Of a stretch of 64,000 bases of DNA, positions 40,897 through 49,872 are shown piece by piece; the first letter of the stretch is position 1, and every line of letters begins with the position of its first letter. This DNA is from an uncultured Bacteroidales bacterium. Lineage in GTDB: Bacteria; Bacteroidota; Bacteroidia; Bacteroidales; P3. The notes beneath the pieces were generated by a model, which did not search any database, was not told where the DNA came from, and worked only from the letters and a program-made list of their open reading frames with translations. Made by a program: the position numbers and the translations under genes. The stretch covers positions 70,542 to 134,541 of the forward strand of contig CAJTPR010000006.1 in NCBI GenBank assembly GCA_910578275.1, in the 5' to 3' direction.

Positions 40897-41343
40897 ATGG
40901 AACCTGTAGTTTTGGCCTATTTGGGCATTGCCGTCATGGTGATCCTTTCGGGTATCGGGAGCGCTTACGGCGTATCAATCAGTGGTAGTGCCACCTTGGG
41001 CGCGTTGAAGAAGAAACCGGACGCCTTGGGCTCCTGCATCGCCTTGAGCGCATTGCCTGCCACGCAGGGCTTGTACGGCTTCGTGGGCTTTTTCCTTACG
41101 TATACCAAGATTACTGCGGAAATCACGTGGTTCCAGTCGGCGGCCGTATTCGGTGCCGGTCTGGCCTTGGGCTGCGTGGCCTTGTTGTCCGCCATTCGTC
41201 AGTCCAAGATCTGCGCCGACGGTATCAACGGCATCGGTTCGGGACACAACTTGTTCAGCAGCACGATGATCTTGGCCGTATTCCCCGAATTGTACGCCAT
41301 TATCGCACTCCTGGTGACGATTCTTATCGGAGGGACGTTGTAG
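40897..41343 (+). CDS. V/A-type ATP synthase subunit K (membrane ring, Na+-type site)
   Basis: A 148-residue proteolipid of the rotor ring with four helices, formed by duplication of a two-helix hairpin. The residues that bind Na+ in Enterococcus hirae NtpK (L61, T64, Q65, Q110, E139) all align with a constant offset of 8: L53, T56 and Q57 in ALPATQGLYGF, Q102 in AIRQSKICADG and E131 in VFPELYAIIAL. Only the second hairpin carries the carboxylate, as in V-type rings. It is the last gene of the operon, convergent with the Stealth genes after 12 bp. Confidence 0.94.
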   Translation: MEPVVLAYLGIAVMVILSGIGSAYGVSISGSATLGALKKKPDALGSCIALSALPATQGLYGFVGFFLTYTKITAEITWFQSAAVFGAGLALGCVALLSAIRQSKICADGINGIGSGHNLFSSTMILAVFPELYAIIALLVTILIGGTL

Positions 41344-41355
41344 GTAGTCGCGAGA

Positions 41356-42324
41356 TCAAGGTTTTTCCAAGCCAAGCCTTTGCCAGATCCATGCCTCCAC
41401 GATGGCGCGGTCTTCGGCACTGGCTTGGTCGATGGAGTTGAAACAGCAGAAACGGTAGTTCCCTTCTTCCAATTTGCGCAGTTTCCTTTTGACATAGTCT
41501 TTCTTGCGCTTGGGTTCCATATAGAACAATACGTCCTTGTAGGGCCGTACGTTCAACTTGTTCCGCTTGTACTGCAAGTGGAACTGGACTTCCTTGGGAA
41601 CGTATTGGCATAAATCACGGAAACGATCCTTGATATTCAAGATGATGGCTTCCGGATGCTCGGCATAGAATTTTTCGTAGCAACTTACCAGGAGTGGACG
41701 CGGGGTATGGTTGATTCGCAGGAACCAGAAAGGGTGCGTCCGGGAAACTTTTACGGCATTAAGTAACAGTCTTTTGAAGGTCACGGGCTTGCGTCCTTTC
41801 CGTTTGGGTTTCAGGAAAGTGAGGATTTTCGACGAAAGGATGGGTACCACCTTGGCATAGCATGTCTGCTTGCCGTCGGGCGTGAACAAGTCTTGGGGGG
41901 AAAGCGGCGCGCAGAGCATGAAATCATCGTTCATCTCGATGAAATGTTCGCTCAATCCCGGAATCCTCCATGTCATGGTCTCGATGGAGTTCGAATTGAA
42001 CGTGGGCAGATACTCTTCGTAGCCTCTGAAAATCACCTTGTGATCCACTATTTCCATCGGGATATGCCCGGAGGGAAAATGTTCTTTCATGAAGTTTTCC
42101 AAGCCGGGATCCTGTCCGTCGGTTACAATGTGGATCTTGCGAATCCAAGGAGCGAATTTGTTGAGCGAGGCCACGCACCAGAATATTTCGCCTACGTCCG
42201 CGAAACGGGTACTGCCCGCCACGTCGCTTTGCGTGCCCTGGCCTCCCTTGAGGTAGCGGCTTCGTTTCTCGTTCAGGACGGGGTCGTTCCCGTCCACATA
42301 GGTGATGACGGCATCGATTTCCAT
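41356..42324 (-). CDS. Stealth-family sugar phosphotransferase (copy 1)
   Basis: A 322-residue member of the Stealth family, which transfers sugar-1-phosphate from a nucleotide sugar onto a glycan. The conserved region CR1 is IDAVITYVDGNDPVLNEK, CR2 FADVGEIFWCVASLNKFAPW-IRKIHIVTDGQ and CR3 GLSEHFIEMNDDFMLCAPLS; a basic C-terminal region may bind membrane or acceptor. Related enzymes make capsule or lipopolysaccharide phosphodiesters. The start at 42324 (MEIDAV) places CR1 at the N-terminus as in the paralogue. It lies 16 bp after copy 2. Confidence 0.85.
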   Translation of the reverse strand: MEIDAVITYVDGNDPVLNEKRSRYLKGGQGTQSDVAGSTRFADVGEIFWCVASLNKFAPWIRKIHIVTDGQDPGLENFMKEHFPSGHIPMEIVDHKVIFRGYEEYLPTFNSNSIETMTWRIPGLSEHFIEMNDDFMLCAPLSPQDLFTPDGKQTCYAKVVPILSSKILTFLKPKRKGRKPVTFKRLLLNAVKVSRTHPFWFLRINHTPRPLLVSCYEKFYAEHPEAIILNIKDRFRDLCQYVPKEVQFHLQYKRNKLNVRPYKDVLFYMEPKRKKDYVKRKLRKLEEGNYRFCCFNSIDQASAEDRAIVEAWIWQRLGLEKP

Positions 42325-42340
42325 AAGAAACCAAAAGAAT

Positions 42341-43219
42341 TTAAAGTTCAAAGGCCGATTTGACGGGAAGCCTTTTTTCAAAGGCGGCAAGGAGTTTTTG
42401 CCGGTAGGCTTCGAATTTGGCTTGGCTCAAATGTACATCGTTGATGCACACTATCTTGTGGGTGGGATTCTGCAGGAACGCGCCTATCTTGTCCACTTTG
42501 CCGAGAGCCAAGGAGTAATGCTTGTTGCTGATACGCTTGCCGGAAACCTGTCCCATGTAATACAGGTAGTCCACGTAGAGATACTGGTTAAGGTTCTCTC
42601 CCGTGCGGATCGTGGAAAGCGTGGGCAGGATCTGTTTTTCGGTCGCCACGAACACTTTTTCGCTCACGCTCTTGAACATGGGCGTGCAGGTGTGTTGCGG
42701 CCGCACGAAGAAACAACCCTTCTTTTTCCCGGCCGCTTGTCTGGCCAGGCGGTCGGAATTACGGCATATCTGCTTGTACATGGATTTATGCCAGAGGCAT
42801 TTGTAAAATCCGATGCCGATTTTCCCGTCGGGATAGAAGTCGTCTTCCGTGCAAGGGGCGACGGGAAACATGTCGTCGTTGAAATACAAGAAACGTTCGT
42901 CCAGCCCCTTGATACGATGCAGGTACATTTCCAAGGGGTTGCAGTTGAAAACGGGGAGATAGGGCGCGGGAACGAAATCCTCGTGCAGCACGACATGGAG
43001 TTTTTCGCGGTTTACCCAAGCCGGAACTTGCGAATTTCCGGAAACCACGAGATAGACGTTCTTGACGAAAGGCATGAACGTCTCGATGCCGCGCAAGAGA
43101 TACTTCAACGTGCCCCAGTCGCGGAAACGTTTGTCGAGTATTGGTTCGGACGTGGTTTCCTCGTAGGATTTCTGCCAGACAGGATCGCGTCCGTCCACGT
43201 AGGTAATGACGGCGTCCAT
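42341..43219 (-). CDS. Stealth-family sugar phosphotransferase (copy 2)
   Basis: A 292-residue paralogue with the same blocks: CR1 MDAVITYVDGRDPVWQKS, CR2 RFRDWGTLKYLLRGIETFMP and VKNVYLVVSGNSQ, and CR3 IKGLDERFLYFNDDMFPVAP. The last part (HKIVCINDVHLSQAKFEAYR) is the CR4-like end. Sequence divergence from copy 1 suggests a different donor or acceptor. The start at 43219 lies 2 bp after the LpxD-like gene stop, so the two genes are coupled. Confidence 0.86.
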   Translation of the reverse strand: MDAVITYVDGRDPVWQKSYEETTSEPILDKRFRDWGTLKYLLRGIETFMPFVKNVYLVVSGNSQVPAWVNREKLHVVLHEDFVPAPYLPVFNCNPLEMYLHRIKGLDERFLYFNDDMFPVAPCTEDDFYPDGKIGIGFYKCLWHKSMYKQICRNSDRLARQAAGKKKGCFFVRPQHTCTPMFKSVSEKVFVATEKQILPTLSTIRTGENLNQYLYVDYLYYMGQVSGKRISNKHYSLALGKVDKIGAFLQNPTHKIVCINDVHLSQAKFEAYRQKLLAAFEKRLPVKSAFEL

Positions 43220-43221
43220 TG

Positions 43222-44181
43222 CTATTTGTCTTTTTCCGCCCTGAACCGGCGCATCTCTTCCATCATGTCGGGCAAGGAACGCAGCATGGCCATTTCCTTC
43301 CATTTGGCACGTGCCTCCATGACGGGAGTCCCGAAATATACCTTGCCGCCTTCCAGCGACTTGTCCACGGCGGAGGTGGCCAGGATGACCGCCCCTTTGC
43401 CGATGACCAGGTCCTTGTTTATCATGACCGAAGCCCAGATCGAGACGTAGTCTTCGATGACGGTCACGCCTGCGATGGCCGAGTGCGCTCCGATGAGCAC
43501 ATGCTTGCCGATATGCGTGTCGTGGCCTATTTGCACGAAATTGTCGGTCTTGGTGCCGTCGCCCACGATGGTGTCGCCCGAAACGCCGCGATCCACTGCC
43601 GTCAGCGCGCCGATTTCCACGTCATTGCCGATGATCGTGCGTCCGCTGGATTCGAACTTGCGGAACGTGCCGTTCTTCGTGCGCTGGAAATAACAGGCGT
43701 CTCCGCCGATGATCGCGCCGCTTTGTATGACGGTGTTGTCGCCGATGATGCTATGGTCGTTTATCGTGACATTGGCATGGATGATGCAGTTCTTGCCGAT
43801 TTCGACATGGTTTCCCACGAAGGTGCCGGGTTGTATGATCGTGCCTTCGCCGATCTTTGCGGTGGGGCTGATCATGGCCGTGGCCGGCAGGAAAGGCCGG
43901 AAATGCCGCGTAAGCCGGTTGAAGTTGCCCATCGGGTCGGACGTGATCATCAGGCATTTTCCGTCGGGGCATTCCACTTCCTTGTCTATCAATATGACGG
44001 TAGCCTTGGAAGAAAGCGCCTTGTCGTAGTATTTGTCCAGATCGACGAACGTGATGTCGCCTTCTTCCACCATATGGATCTCGTTCATTCCCGATACGGG
44101 AAAGTCGGGAGCGCCGACGATGCGCACTCCGATCATGAGTTCCGCCAGCTGGCTGACGGTGTGAGGACTGTTGAATTTCAT
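43222..44181 (-). CDS. lpxD: LpxD-like UDP-3-O-acylglucosamine N-acyltransferase
   Basis: A 319-residue trimeric left-handed beta-helix acyltransferase. An N-terminal uridine-binding domain (GMNEIHMVEEGDITFVDLDK) is followed by hexapeptide repeats (ISPTAKIGEGTIIQPGTFVG; VEIGKNCIIHANVTINDHSI) with the catalytic His in FVQIGHDTHIGKHV. It is shorter than E. coli LpxD (341) and lacks the usual C-terminal helices. Likely in lipid A synthesis, or acylation of another UDP-sugar; Bacteroidota often carry a second LpxD-like gene. Confidence 0.75.
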   Translation of the reverse strand: MKFNSPHTVSQLAELMIGVRIVGAPDFPVSGMNEIHMVEEGDITFVDLDKYYDKALSSKATVILIDKEVECPDGKCLMITSDPMGNFNRLTRHFRPFLPATAMISPTAKIGEGTIIQPGTFVGNHVEIGKNCIIHANVTINDHSIIGDNTVIQSGAIIGGDACYFQRTKNGTFRKFESSGRTIIGNDVEIGALTAVDRGVSGDTIVGDGTKTDNFVQIGHDTHIGKHVLIGAHSAIAGVTVIEDYVSIWASVMINKDLVIGKGAVILATSAVDKSLEGGKVYFGTPVMEARAKWKEMAMLRSLPDMMEEMRRFRAEKDK

Positions 44182-44221
44182 CAGCTGATAGTTAAAGAGC
44201 CACTGTCGGGAATCCGGAAAA

Positions 44222-44782
44222 TCAAATGCGTTGCGAATATTCGCCCGTGCGGGTGTCCACTTTCACCTTGTCGCCCGTGTTGACGAACAAGGGCACGCGG
44301 ATCGTGGCGCCGGTGTCGATCGTGGCGTCCTTCATGGCGTTGGTTGCCGTGTTGCCCTTTTCGCCGGGTTCGGTGTAGGTGATCTCGAAGTCCATGTAGG
44401 CGGGAAGATCGCAAGAAAGCGGTTCTTCGGTTTCGGCATGGACGAGGATTTCCACCACGCAGCCTTCCTTGAGGAATTGCGGGTTGTTGATGATGAATTC
44501 GGGGATATTGATCTGGTCGTAGGTTTCGGCATTCATGAAGTTGTATCCCGATTCGTCCTTGTAAAGGAACTGGTAGGGACGGCGTTCCACGCGGGCGGTA
44601 TCGATCTTCACGCCGGCGGGAAACGTGTTGGCCAAGACGCGGCCGTTCTTGAGGTTCTTGAGGCGGGTACGTACGAAAGCGTTGCCTTTACCGGGTTTCA
44701 CGTGTTGAAACTCGACGATTTGCCAAAGTTCGTTGTTGAAGTTGATGCACAAGCCGTTCTTGAAGTCTGCAGTTGTTGCCAT
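44222..44782 (-). CDS. efp: Elongation factor P
   Basis: A 186-residue tRNA-shaped factor that rescues ribosomes stalled at polyproline. It has three domains; the tip loop HVKPGKGNAFVRTRLKNL carries K32, the residue modified in many bacteria. No modification genes (epmA/B, earP) are near. The promoter at 44838-44869 is a perfect match. Polyproline or PG-rich proteins such as the repeat protein at the right edge would depend on EF-P. Confidence 0.96.
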   Translation of the reverse strand: MATTADFKNGLCINFNNELWQIVEFQHVKPGKGNAFVRTRLKNLKNGRVLANTFPAGVKIDTARVERRPYQFLYKDESGYNFMNAETYDQINIPEFIINNPQFLKEGCVVEILVHAETEEPLSCDLPAYMDFEITYTEPGEKGNTATNAMKDATIDTGATIRVPLFVNTGDKVKVDTRTGEYSQRI

Positions 44783-44837
44783 TATTGTTACTATTTTTTA
44801 TTAATCAAAGTGTTGGGGCGCAACGCGCCAAGGCGCG

Positions 44838-44869
44838 CAAAGTTAGTAAAAACGGGATTGGAATGCAAA
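44838..44869 (-). promoter_or_regulatory. efp promoter (TTTG-N20-TAACTTTG)
   Basis: On the minus strand TTTG (44866-44869), a 20-bp spacer and TAACTTTG (44838-44845). The start codon is 55 bp downstream; a GC-rich inverted repeat (CGCGCC/GGCGCG) lies right at the 5' end of the transcript. Confidence 0.8.
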
Positions 44870-44994
44870 TCAGGATGAAGACGTCCGTGTCCGAAAGCCT
44901 GAAACTGGGAAGTTGTGGTGCGAATTTCGTATCTTCGCATCTTTGGCAGCGATGCGTCCTTGCGTATGTCGAGGACGGAAAACGAAAGGAACTT

Positions 44995-46857
44995 ATGGAA
45001 AGTCTTACAGGAGGCGGCTTGGCTCCCGCCGAGACGAAAGGAGCGGCAGAAGGCCTGGATTTCGTCGTTTCGGCTCGAAAATACAGGCCGGAGACATTCG
45101 ATACCGTGGTGGGGCAGCAGGCCATCACCGTCACGCTCAAGAACGCCATCCGGAACGGGCATCTTGCCCAGGCATTCTTGTTCTGCGGGCCGCGCGGGGT
45201 GGGCAAGACCACCTGTGCCCGTATCCTGGCTCGTACGATCAACTGCATGAATCCGGGGGCGGACCTGGAACCTTGCGGCGAATGCGAGTCGTGCCGGGGT
45301 TTCAAGAACAATGCCTCCCAGAACATCTACGAACTGGACGCGGCTTCCAACCGTTCGGTAGACGCCATGCGCGCCTTGGTGGAACAGGTCCGCATACCGC
45401 CGCAAGTGGGAAAGTACAAGGTCTATATCATCGATGAAGTGCACATGCTTACTTCCGAGGCGTTCAACGCGTTCCTCAAGACCTTGGAGGAACCGCCCGC
45501 CTATGCCAAGTTCATCCTGGCCACGACCGAGAAGAACAAGATAATCCCCACGATCTTGAGCCGTTGCCAGATTTTCGACTTCAAGCGGATCGGGGTCGAG
45601 GACATCGTGAACCACCTCGCGGGCATTTGCCGCAAGGAAAACATCGCTTTCGAGGAAGAAGCCTTGCAGGTCATCGCCCGCAAGGCGGACGGCGGCCTGC
45701 GCGACGCCCTTTCGATGTTCGACCAGATCGTGAGCTTTTCGGGAAACAGCCTTGGCTACAAGCAGGTCATTTCCATGCTGAACATATTGGATTACGAGAC
45801 GTATTTCGAGATGTCCGGCTATTTCCTGGCGGGCGATGTGCCGGCCTGTCTCGATCTTTTCAACAAGGTGCTCGAGAACGGTTTTGACGGGCATGTCTTC
45901 GTGGACGGGCTTGGCAGTCATATGCGTTCGTTGTTGTTGATGCAGGATGCCCGTACGGCACACCTGCTCGAAAGTTCTCCTCTTTTGCGGGAACGCTACC
46001 GGGAACAGACGACGAAATGTTCGATAGCCCAGCTTTTGCAAGCCTTGGAATATTGCAGCCGGTGCGACTTGCAATACCGTGAAAGCAACAACAAGCGGCT
46101 TTTGGTGGAGATGTTGCTTCTCCAGCTGGTACGGGTGTTCGCGCCCGTCTCGTTGGGAGCAAGGGGAGGGGAGGCTCCGGCTTCCTCGCCGGGGGAGCCG
46201 CAGGCTCGGCCTCAGGGAGAGGTTGAGCCCGCAAGGAATCCGCCAGTGTTTTCCCGCCCGCAAGCCGGCGTCGCGTCAACGGCACCGGAACCTGCCGCGC
46301 CGGTGCCGCCTGTGACTGGAAACCCCCTCGACGTGTCTTCGCAGGCTCCGGCAAACCCCTCGGTTCCTGCCGCCTCTCCGCGTCCTGTGTTCCAGGCTCC
46401 CAAGAAGTTGACCAGCATGGGGTCTATCAAGGCGCTTTCCACGCAGACGCAAGCAGTCCAGGTTCCGGTTACGGCCGGACCCGAGGATGTTCCCGTGACG
46501 GCGGAATCTTTCATGAAGGAATGGGAACGGCAGTTGGAGCAGGTCCGTACGACGCACCCCAGCCTCCATTCCATTCTGATTGCCGCTTCGCCCCGATGGC
46601 AGGAAGACGGTAAGATCCTGTTGCAGGTATCCAACCAGTCTTCGCGGACGGAAGTGGAACGCCATTCCGCCGACTTTCTGGCGCGGCTTCGTGCGGCCTT
46701 GCGGAACCGGAACATGGAGTTTTCCTTTCAATTGGACGCGAACAAGGAAACGGTGGCCAAACCCTATGCACCGAACGAGAAATACGCGGAGTTGGTAAAG
46801 TTGAATCCCGAAATAAGGAATTTCAAGGAGAGCTTGCGGCTTGAACTGGAGTTCTGA
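44995..46857 (+). CDS. dnaX: DNA polymerase III subunits gamma/tau
   Basis: A 620-residue clamp-loader ATPase. It has Walker A GPRGVGKT at residues 65-72, a zinc motif around CGECESCRG, Walker B VYIIDEVHMLTSEAFNAFLK with sensor 1 ATTEKNKIIPTILSRCQIF, then a Pro/Ala-rich linker and a C-terminal tau-like domain. The start at 44995 is preferred because -7-like boxes (TATCTTCG at 44930-44937) precede it. I see no slippery A run for a programmed frameshift, so probably only the long form is made. Confidence 0.94.
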   Translation: MESLTGGGLAPAETKGAAEGLDFVVSARKYRPETFDTVVGQQAITVTLKNAIRNGHLAQAFLFCGPRGVGKTTCARILARTINCMNPGADLEPCGECESCRGFKNNASQNIYELDAASNRSVDAMRALVEQVRIPPQVGKYKVYIIDEVHMLTSEAFNAFLKTLEEPPAYAKFILATTEKNKIIPTILSRCQIFDFKRIGVEDIVNHLAGICRKENIAFEEEALQVIARKADGGLRDALSMFDQIVSFSGNSLGYKQVISMLNILDYETYFEMSGYFLAGDVPACLDLFNKVLENGFDGHVFVDGLGSHMRSLLLMQDARTAHLLESSPLLRERYREQTTKCSIAQLLQALEYCSRCDLQYRESNNKRLLVEMLLLQLVRVFAPVSLGARGGEAPASSPGEPQARPQGEVEPARNPPVFSRPQAGVASTAPEPAAPVPPVTGNPLDVSSQAPANPSVPAASPRPVFQAPKKLTSMGSIKALSTQTQAVQVPVTAGPEDVPVTAESFMKEWERQLEQVRTTHPSLHSILIAASPRWQEDGKILLQVSNQSSRTEVERHSADFLARLRAALRNRNMEFSFQLDANKETVAKPYAPNEKYAELVKLNPEIRNFKESLRLELEF

Positions 46858-46888
46858 AGTCCCGGATAGGTTATTTAAATATAAAGAA

Positions 46889-49738
46889 ATGAAAATAAGG
46901 GTTTTGTGTTTTGTCGGATTTTTGTTGGCGTTGTCTTTCGCAGGCAATGCGCAAGAATCCGTGAATTTGGAAGAGACGCTGAAGTTGGATCCCAAGGTAC
47001 GTCACGGCGTGTTGGAAAACGGTCTGACTTACTATATCCGTCAGAACGCCAAGCCCGAAAACAGGGTCATGTTGCAATTGGCGGTGAACGCGGGTTCGAT
47101 TTGCGAGACCGATGCGCAACGTGGCTTGGCGCATTTTACCGAACACATGCTGTTCAACGGCACCAAGCATTTTCCCAAGAACGAATTGGTGGATTTCCTG
47201 CAGAAGACAGGTGTCCGTTTCGGAGGCGACATCAACGCCTATACCGGTTTCGACGAGACGGTGTACATGCTCGAGATTCCTGTCGACAAGGAAGGCATGC
47301 TCGAGAACGGCTTCCAGGTCATTGAAGACTGGGCGCATCTGGCCAACATGGAAACGGCCGACATCGATGACGAACGCGGCGTCATCATCGAGGAGTGGCG
47401 CATGGGGCTTGGCGCCCAGGACCGCATGCGCAAGAAGATATTTCCTGTCATCTTCGGCGATTCGCCCTATGCCGAACGTCTGCCGATAGGCACGGTCGAA
47501 AACCTGCGCACGTTCAAGCCCGAAGAAATCCGCAAGTACTACAAGGACTTTTATCGTCCCGACCTGCAAGCGGTAGTCGTGGTGGGGAACATCGATCCGG
47601 ACAAGGCCGAGGCCATGATCAGGAAGCATTTTGCCGGATTGAGGAATCCTTCGCCGCAAAAGGCGCGTGAATACGCCACGATTCCCGACAATGCCGAACC
47701 CATCTTCGCGGTGGCCACCGACCCCGAAGCCACTTCGTCCTCGATAGAGATCTATATCAAGCATCCGCACCAGGTGAACCGTACCGTGGGCGACTACCGC
47801 CAGGGAATTGTCAGCATGCTGGTAAGCCAGTTGATGCAGGCGCGTTTCATGGAACTGGCCCAAGACCCGCAATGCCCGCTGGTAATGTGCCAGATGGGCG
47901 AAATGAACCTGGTGCGCAACACGGATATATTCGTGGTGGGCGGCATGGCCAAGCCGGGTATGATCGGAGCGTCTTTTTCGCTCATGTTGCGTGAGATGGC
48001 GCGTGTGGACAAGTTCGGCTTTGAAGAGAGCGAGCTGGAGAGGGCCAAGCAGGCGGTCAAGGCGATGTACGAAAGCGCGTTGAAAGAGGCGGCCACGCAG
48101 ACTTCCAATGCCTTGGCTGCCGAATACGTGGAACATTTCCTCAAAGGCACGGCGGCTCCCGGCATCGAGGCCGAACATGCCATCATGCAGGCGGTGTTGC
48201 CCGGCATCACGGCCGAGGAAGTGAGCCGTTACGTGCAAGGCAAGATTACCGAGAACAACATGCTGGTGGTGGTGAACGCGCCTGAAAAGGACGACGTGAA
48301 AGTGCCTTCGGTCACGGAGCTCAAGGTATTGTACGAAGCTTCCAAAGGCATGGAAGTGGAACCTTACGTGGATCGCGTGAGCATGGAACCGCTTCTGGAA
48401 CTGCCCGTCCGTCCCGCTTCGGGAGCCCGGATCGTGGGTGAGAACAAGGAATTGGGAATCACCAAGGTGAAACTTTCCAACGGCATCGTCGTGACGTTGA
48501 AGCCTACCGATTTCAAGAATGACGAGATTCTCATGGCTGCCTACATGCCAGGCGGCACTTCCTTGGCCGAAGACGACCAATACGTCCATGCCGGTTTCTG
48601 CAATGCCATACAGGCGCAGTCGGGCATGGGCAAGTTCGACAAGGCCATGTTGCAGAAGCAACTGACGGGCAAGACCGTGAACTACGACTTCATGGTGGGT
48701 GAGAACACGGCCGAAGTGTCGGGCGGCAGTTCGGTCGACGACTTGGAAACGTTGCTCAAACTCAACTATCTCAACTTCACCGAGCCCCGCAAGGACGGCC
48801 GTGCCGCCGAAATGGTGGTTTCCCGCCTCAAGAGCCAAATCCGTTTCCTTGCCAACAATCCCATGTATTTCTTCATGGACACGCTTACCAAGGCGGCCTC
48901 CAATTACGATCCTCGCGTCATGATCATTCCATCCTTGGCGCAGTTGGAAGCGATCGACAGCAACAAGGCCTATGAGTTCTATTGCGGGCAACTTGCCGAC
49001 CCGGGCGCGTTCAACTATTATTTCGTGGGCAATTTCGATATCGACGAATCTTTCCTCTCCTTGCTCGAGACCTATATCGGTTCCTTGCCGGCCAAGCGCG
49101 GCGAGCACATGTTCAAGGATCGTTCCATGCCTCTTCCCGGACAGACCGTCGATTTCCGCGTACGGAAGGGTTCCGCCGAACAGGGCATGGTCGGTATCGT
49201 CTTCAGCACGGCCGTGGACTGGAAGAAATCCGAAGAAAAGCGGGCGTTGAATTATTTCAAGGACGTGATGGAAATCAGGATGCTCGAAAAGATACGCGAG
49301 GAAATGGGCGGTGTGTACAGCCCGATGCTCGAATTGCAGATCGAACCGTATCCTACGGGGAGGGCCGTTTTCATGGTGATGTTCGGTTGCGACCCCTTGC
49401 GGGCCGACAGCCTTACCGATGCGGTCTTGACCGAGATGCGGGCGATCATGACCGACGGGCCGGAGGAAGCGGTGATGGACAAGGTACGCCAGATGAACAA
49501 GCGCAAGTTCGAGACCCTCGGCAAGCAGAACGGAAGTTGGCTGTCATGGCTCAAGGACGCGGATTATTGCGGATTGGACCTGGACATGCTCACCGCCGAG
49601 GCCCAGGAAAAGGCGGCCTCGGCCATGACGTCCAAGAAGGTGAGGAACGCGGTGAAGAAACATTTCGGGAAGATGATCCATACGCGTGTCGTGCTTGAAC
49701 CGGATCCGGCCGAACTGGACGACGAGGACTGGGATTAG
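46889..49738 (+). CDS. M16-family zinc metalloprotease
   Basis: A 949-residue secreted pitrilysin-like protease with a signal peptide (ending SFAGNAQ). The inverted zinc motif HFTEH is at residues 82-86 and the downstream acidic ligand is in ERGVIIEEW. The two-lobed fold is visible as two M16 halves; the second (KLSNGIVVTLKPTDFKNDEI) lacks zinc residues. Likely acts in the periplasm on peptides, as proposed for PqqL-type enzymes. The start gives MKIRVLCFVGF, 31 bp after dnaX. Confidence 0.9.
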   Translation: MKIRVLCFVGFLLALSFAGNAQESVNLEETLKLDPKVRHGVLENGLTYYIRQNAKPENRVMLQLAVNAGSICETDAQRGLAHFTEHMLFNGTKHFPKNELVDFLQKTGVRFGGDINAYTGFDETVYMLEIPVDKEGMLENGFQVIEDWAHLANMETADIDDERGVIIEEWRMGLGAQDRMRKKIFPVIFGDSPYAERLPIGTVENLRTFKPEEIRKYYKDFYRPDLQAVVVVGNIDPDKAEAMIRKHFAGLRNPSPQKAREYATIPDNAEPIFAVATDPEATSSSIEIYIKHPHQVNRTVGDYRQGIVSMLVSQLMQARFMELAQDPQCPLVMCQMGEMNLVRNTDIFVVGGMAKPGMIGASFSLMLREMARVDKFGFEESELERAKQAVKAMYESALKEAATQTSNALAAEYVEHFLKGTAAPGIEAEHAIMQAVLPGITAEEVSRYVQGKITENNMLVVVNAPEKDDVKVPSVTELKVLYEASKGMEVEPYVDRVSMEPLLELPVRPASGARIVGENKELGITKVKLSNGIVVTLKPTDFKNDEILMAAYMPGGTSLAEDDQYVHAGFCNAIQAQSGMGKFDKAMLQKQLTGKTVNYDFMVGENTAEVSGGSSVDDLETLLKLNYLNFTEPRKDGRAAEMVVSRLKSQIRFLANNPMYFFMDTLTKAASNYDPRVMIIPSLAQLEAIDSNKAYEFYCGQLADPGAFNYYFVGNFDIDESFLSLLETYIGSLPAKRGEHMFKDRSMPLPGQTVDFRVRKGSAEQGMVGIVFSTAVDWKKSEEKRALNYFKDVMEIRMLEKIREEMGGVYSPMLELQIEPYPTGRAVFMVMFGCDPLRADSLTDAVLTEMRAIMTDGPEEAVMDKVRQMNKRKFETLGKQNGSWLSWLKDADYCGLDLDMLTAEAQEKAASAMTSKKVRNAVKKHFGKMIHTRVVLEPDPAELDDEDWD

Positions 49739-49822
49739 GTGTGCCGGAACGAGCGAGGACGATGCCTTTTCCTTGTCAGGGGCGGAGGCGTCGTTTTCGT
49801 GTCCGGCGGCTCGTATGCTCGA

Positions 49823-49853
49823 TTGGAATTTCAGGTTTATTTTAATACTTTCG
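49823..49853 (+). promoter_or_regulatory. hdr operon promoter (TTG-N20-TACTTTCG)
   Basis: TTG (49823-49825), a 20-bp spacer and TACTTTCG (49846-49853), ending 19 bp before the first hdr start. The leader would be very short. Confidence 0.65.
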
Positions 49854-49872
49854 TGTCCCATATACAATAGGT

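Noticed and set aside
44995..46857. Programmed frameshift producing a short DnaX gamma form
   Set aside because: I found no A-run slippery sequence with a following hairpin in the middle of the gene.
46871..49108. A 745-codon minus-strand frame opposite the M16 protease gene
   Set aside because: Antisense shadow with no motif or promoter.
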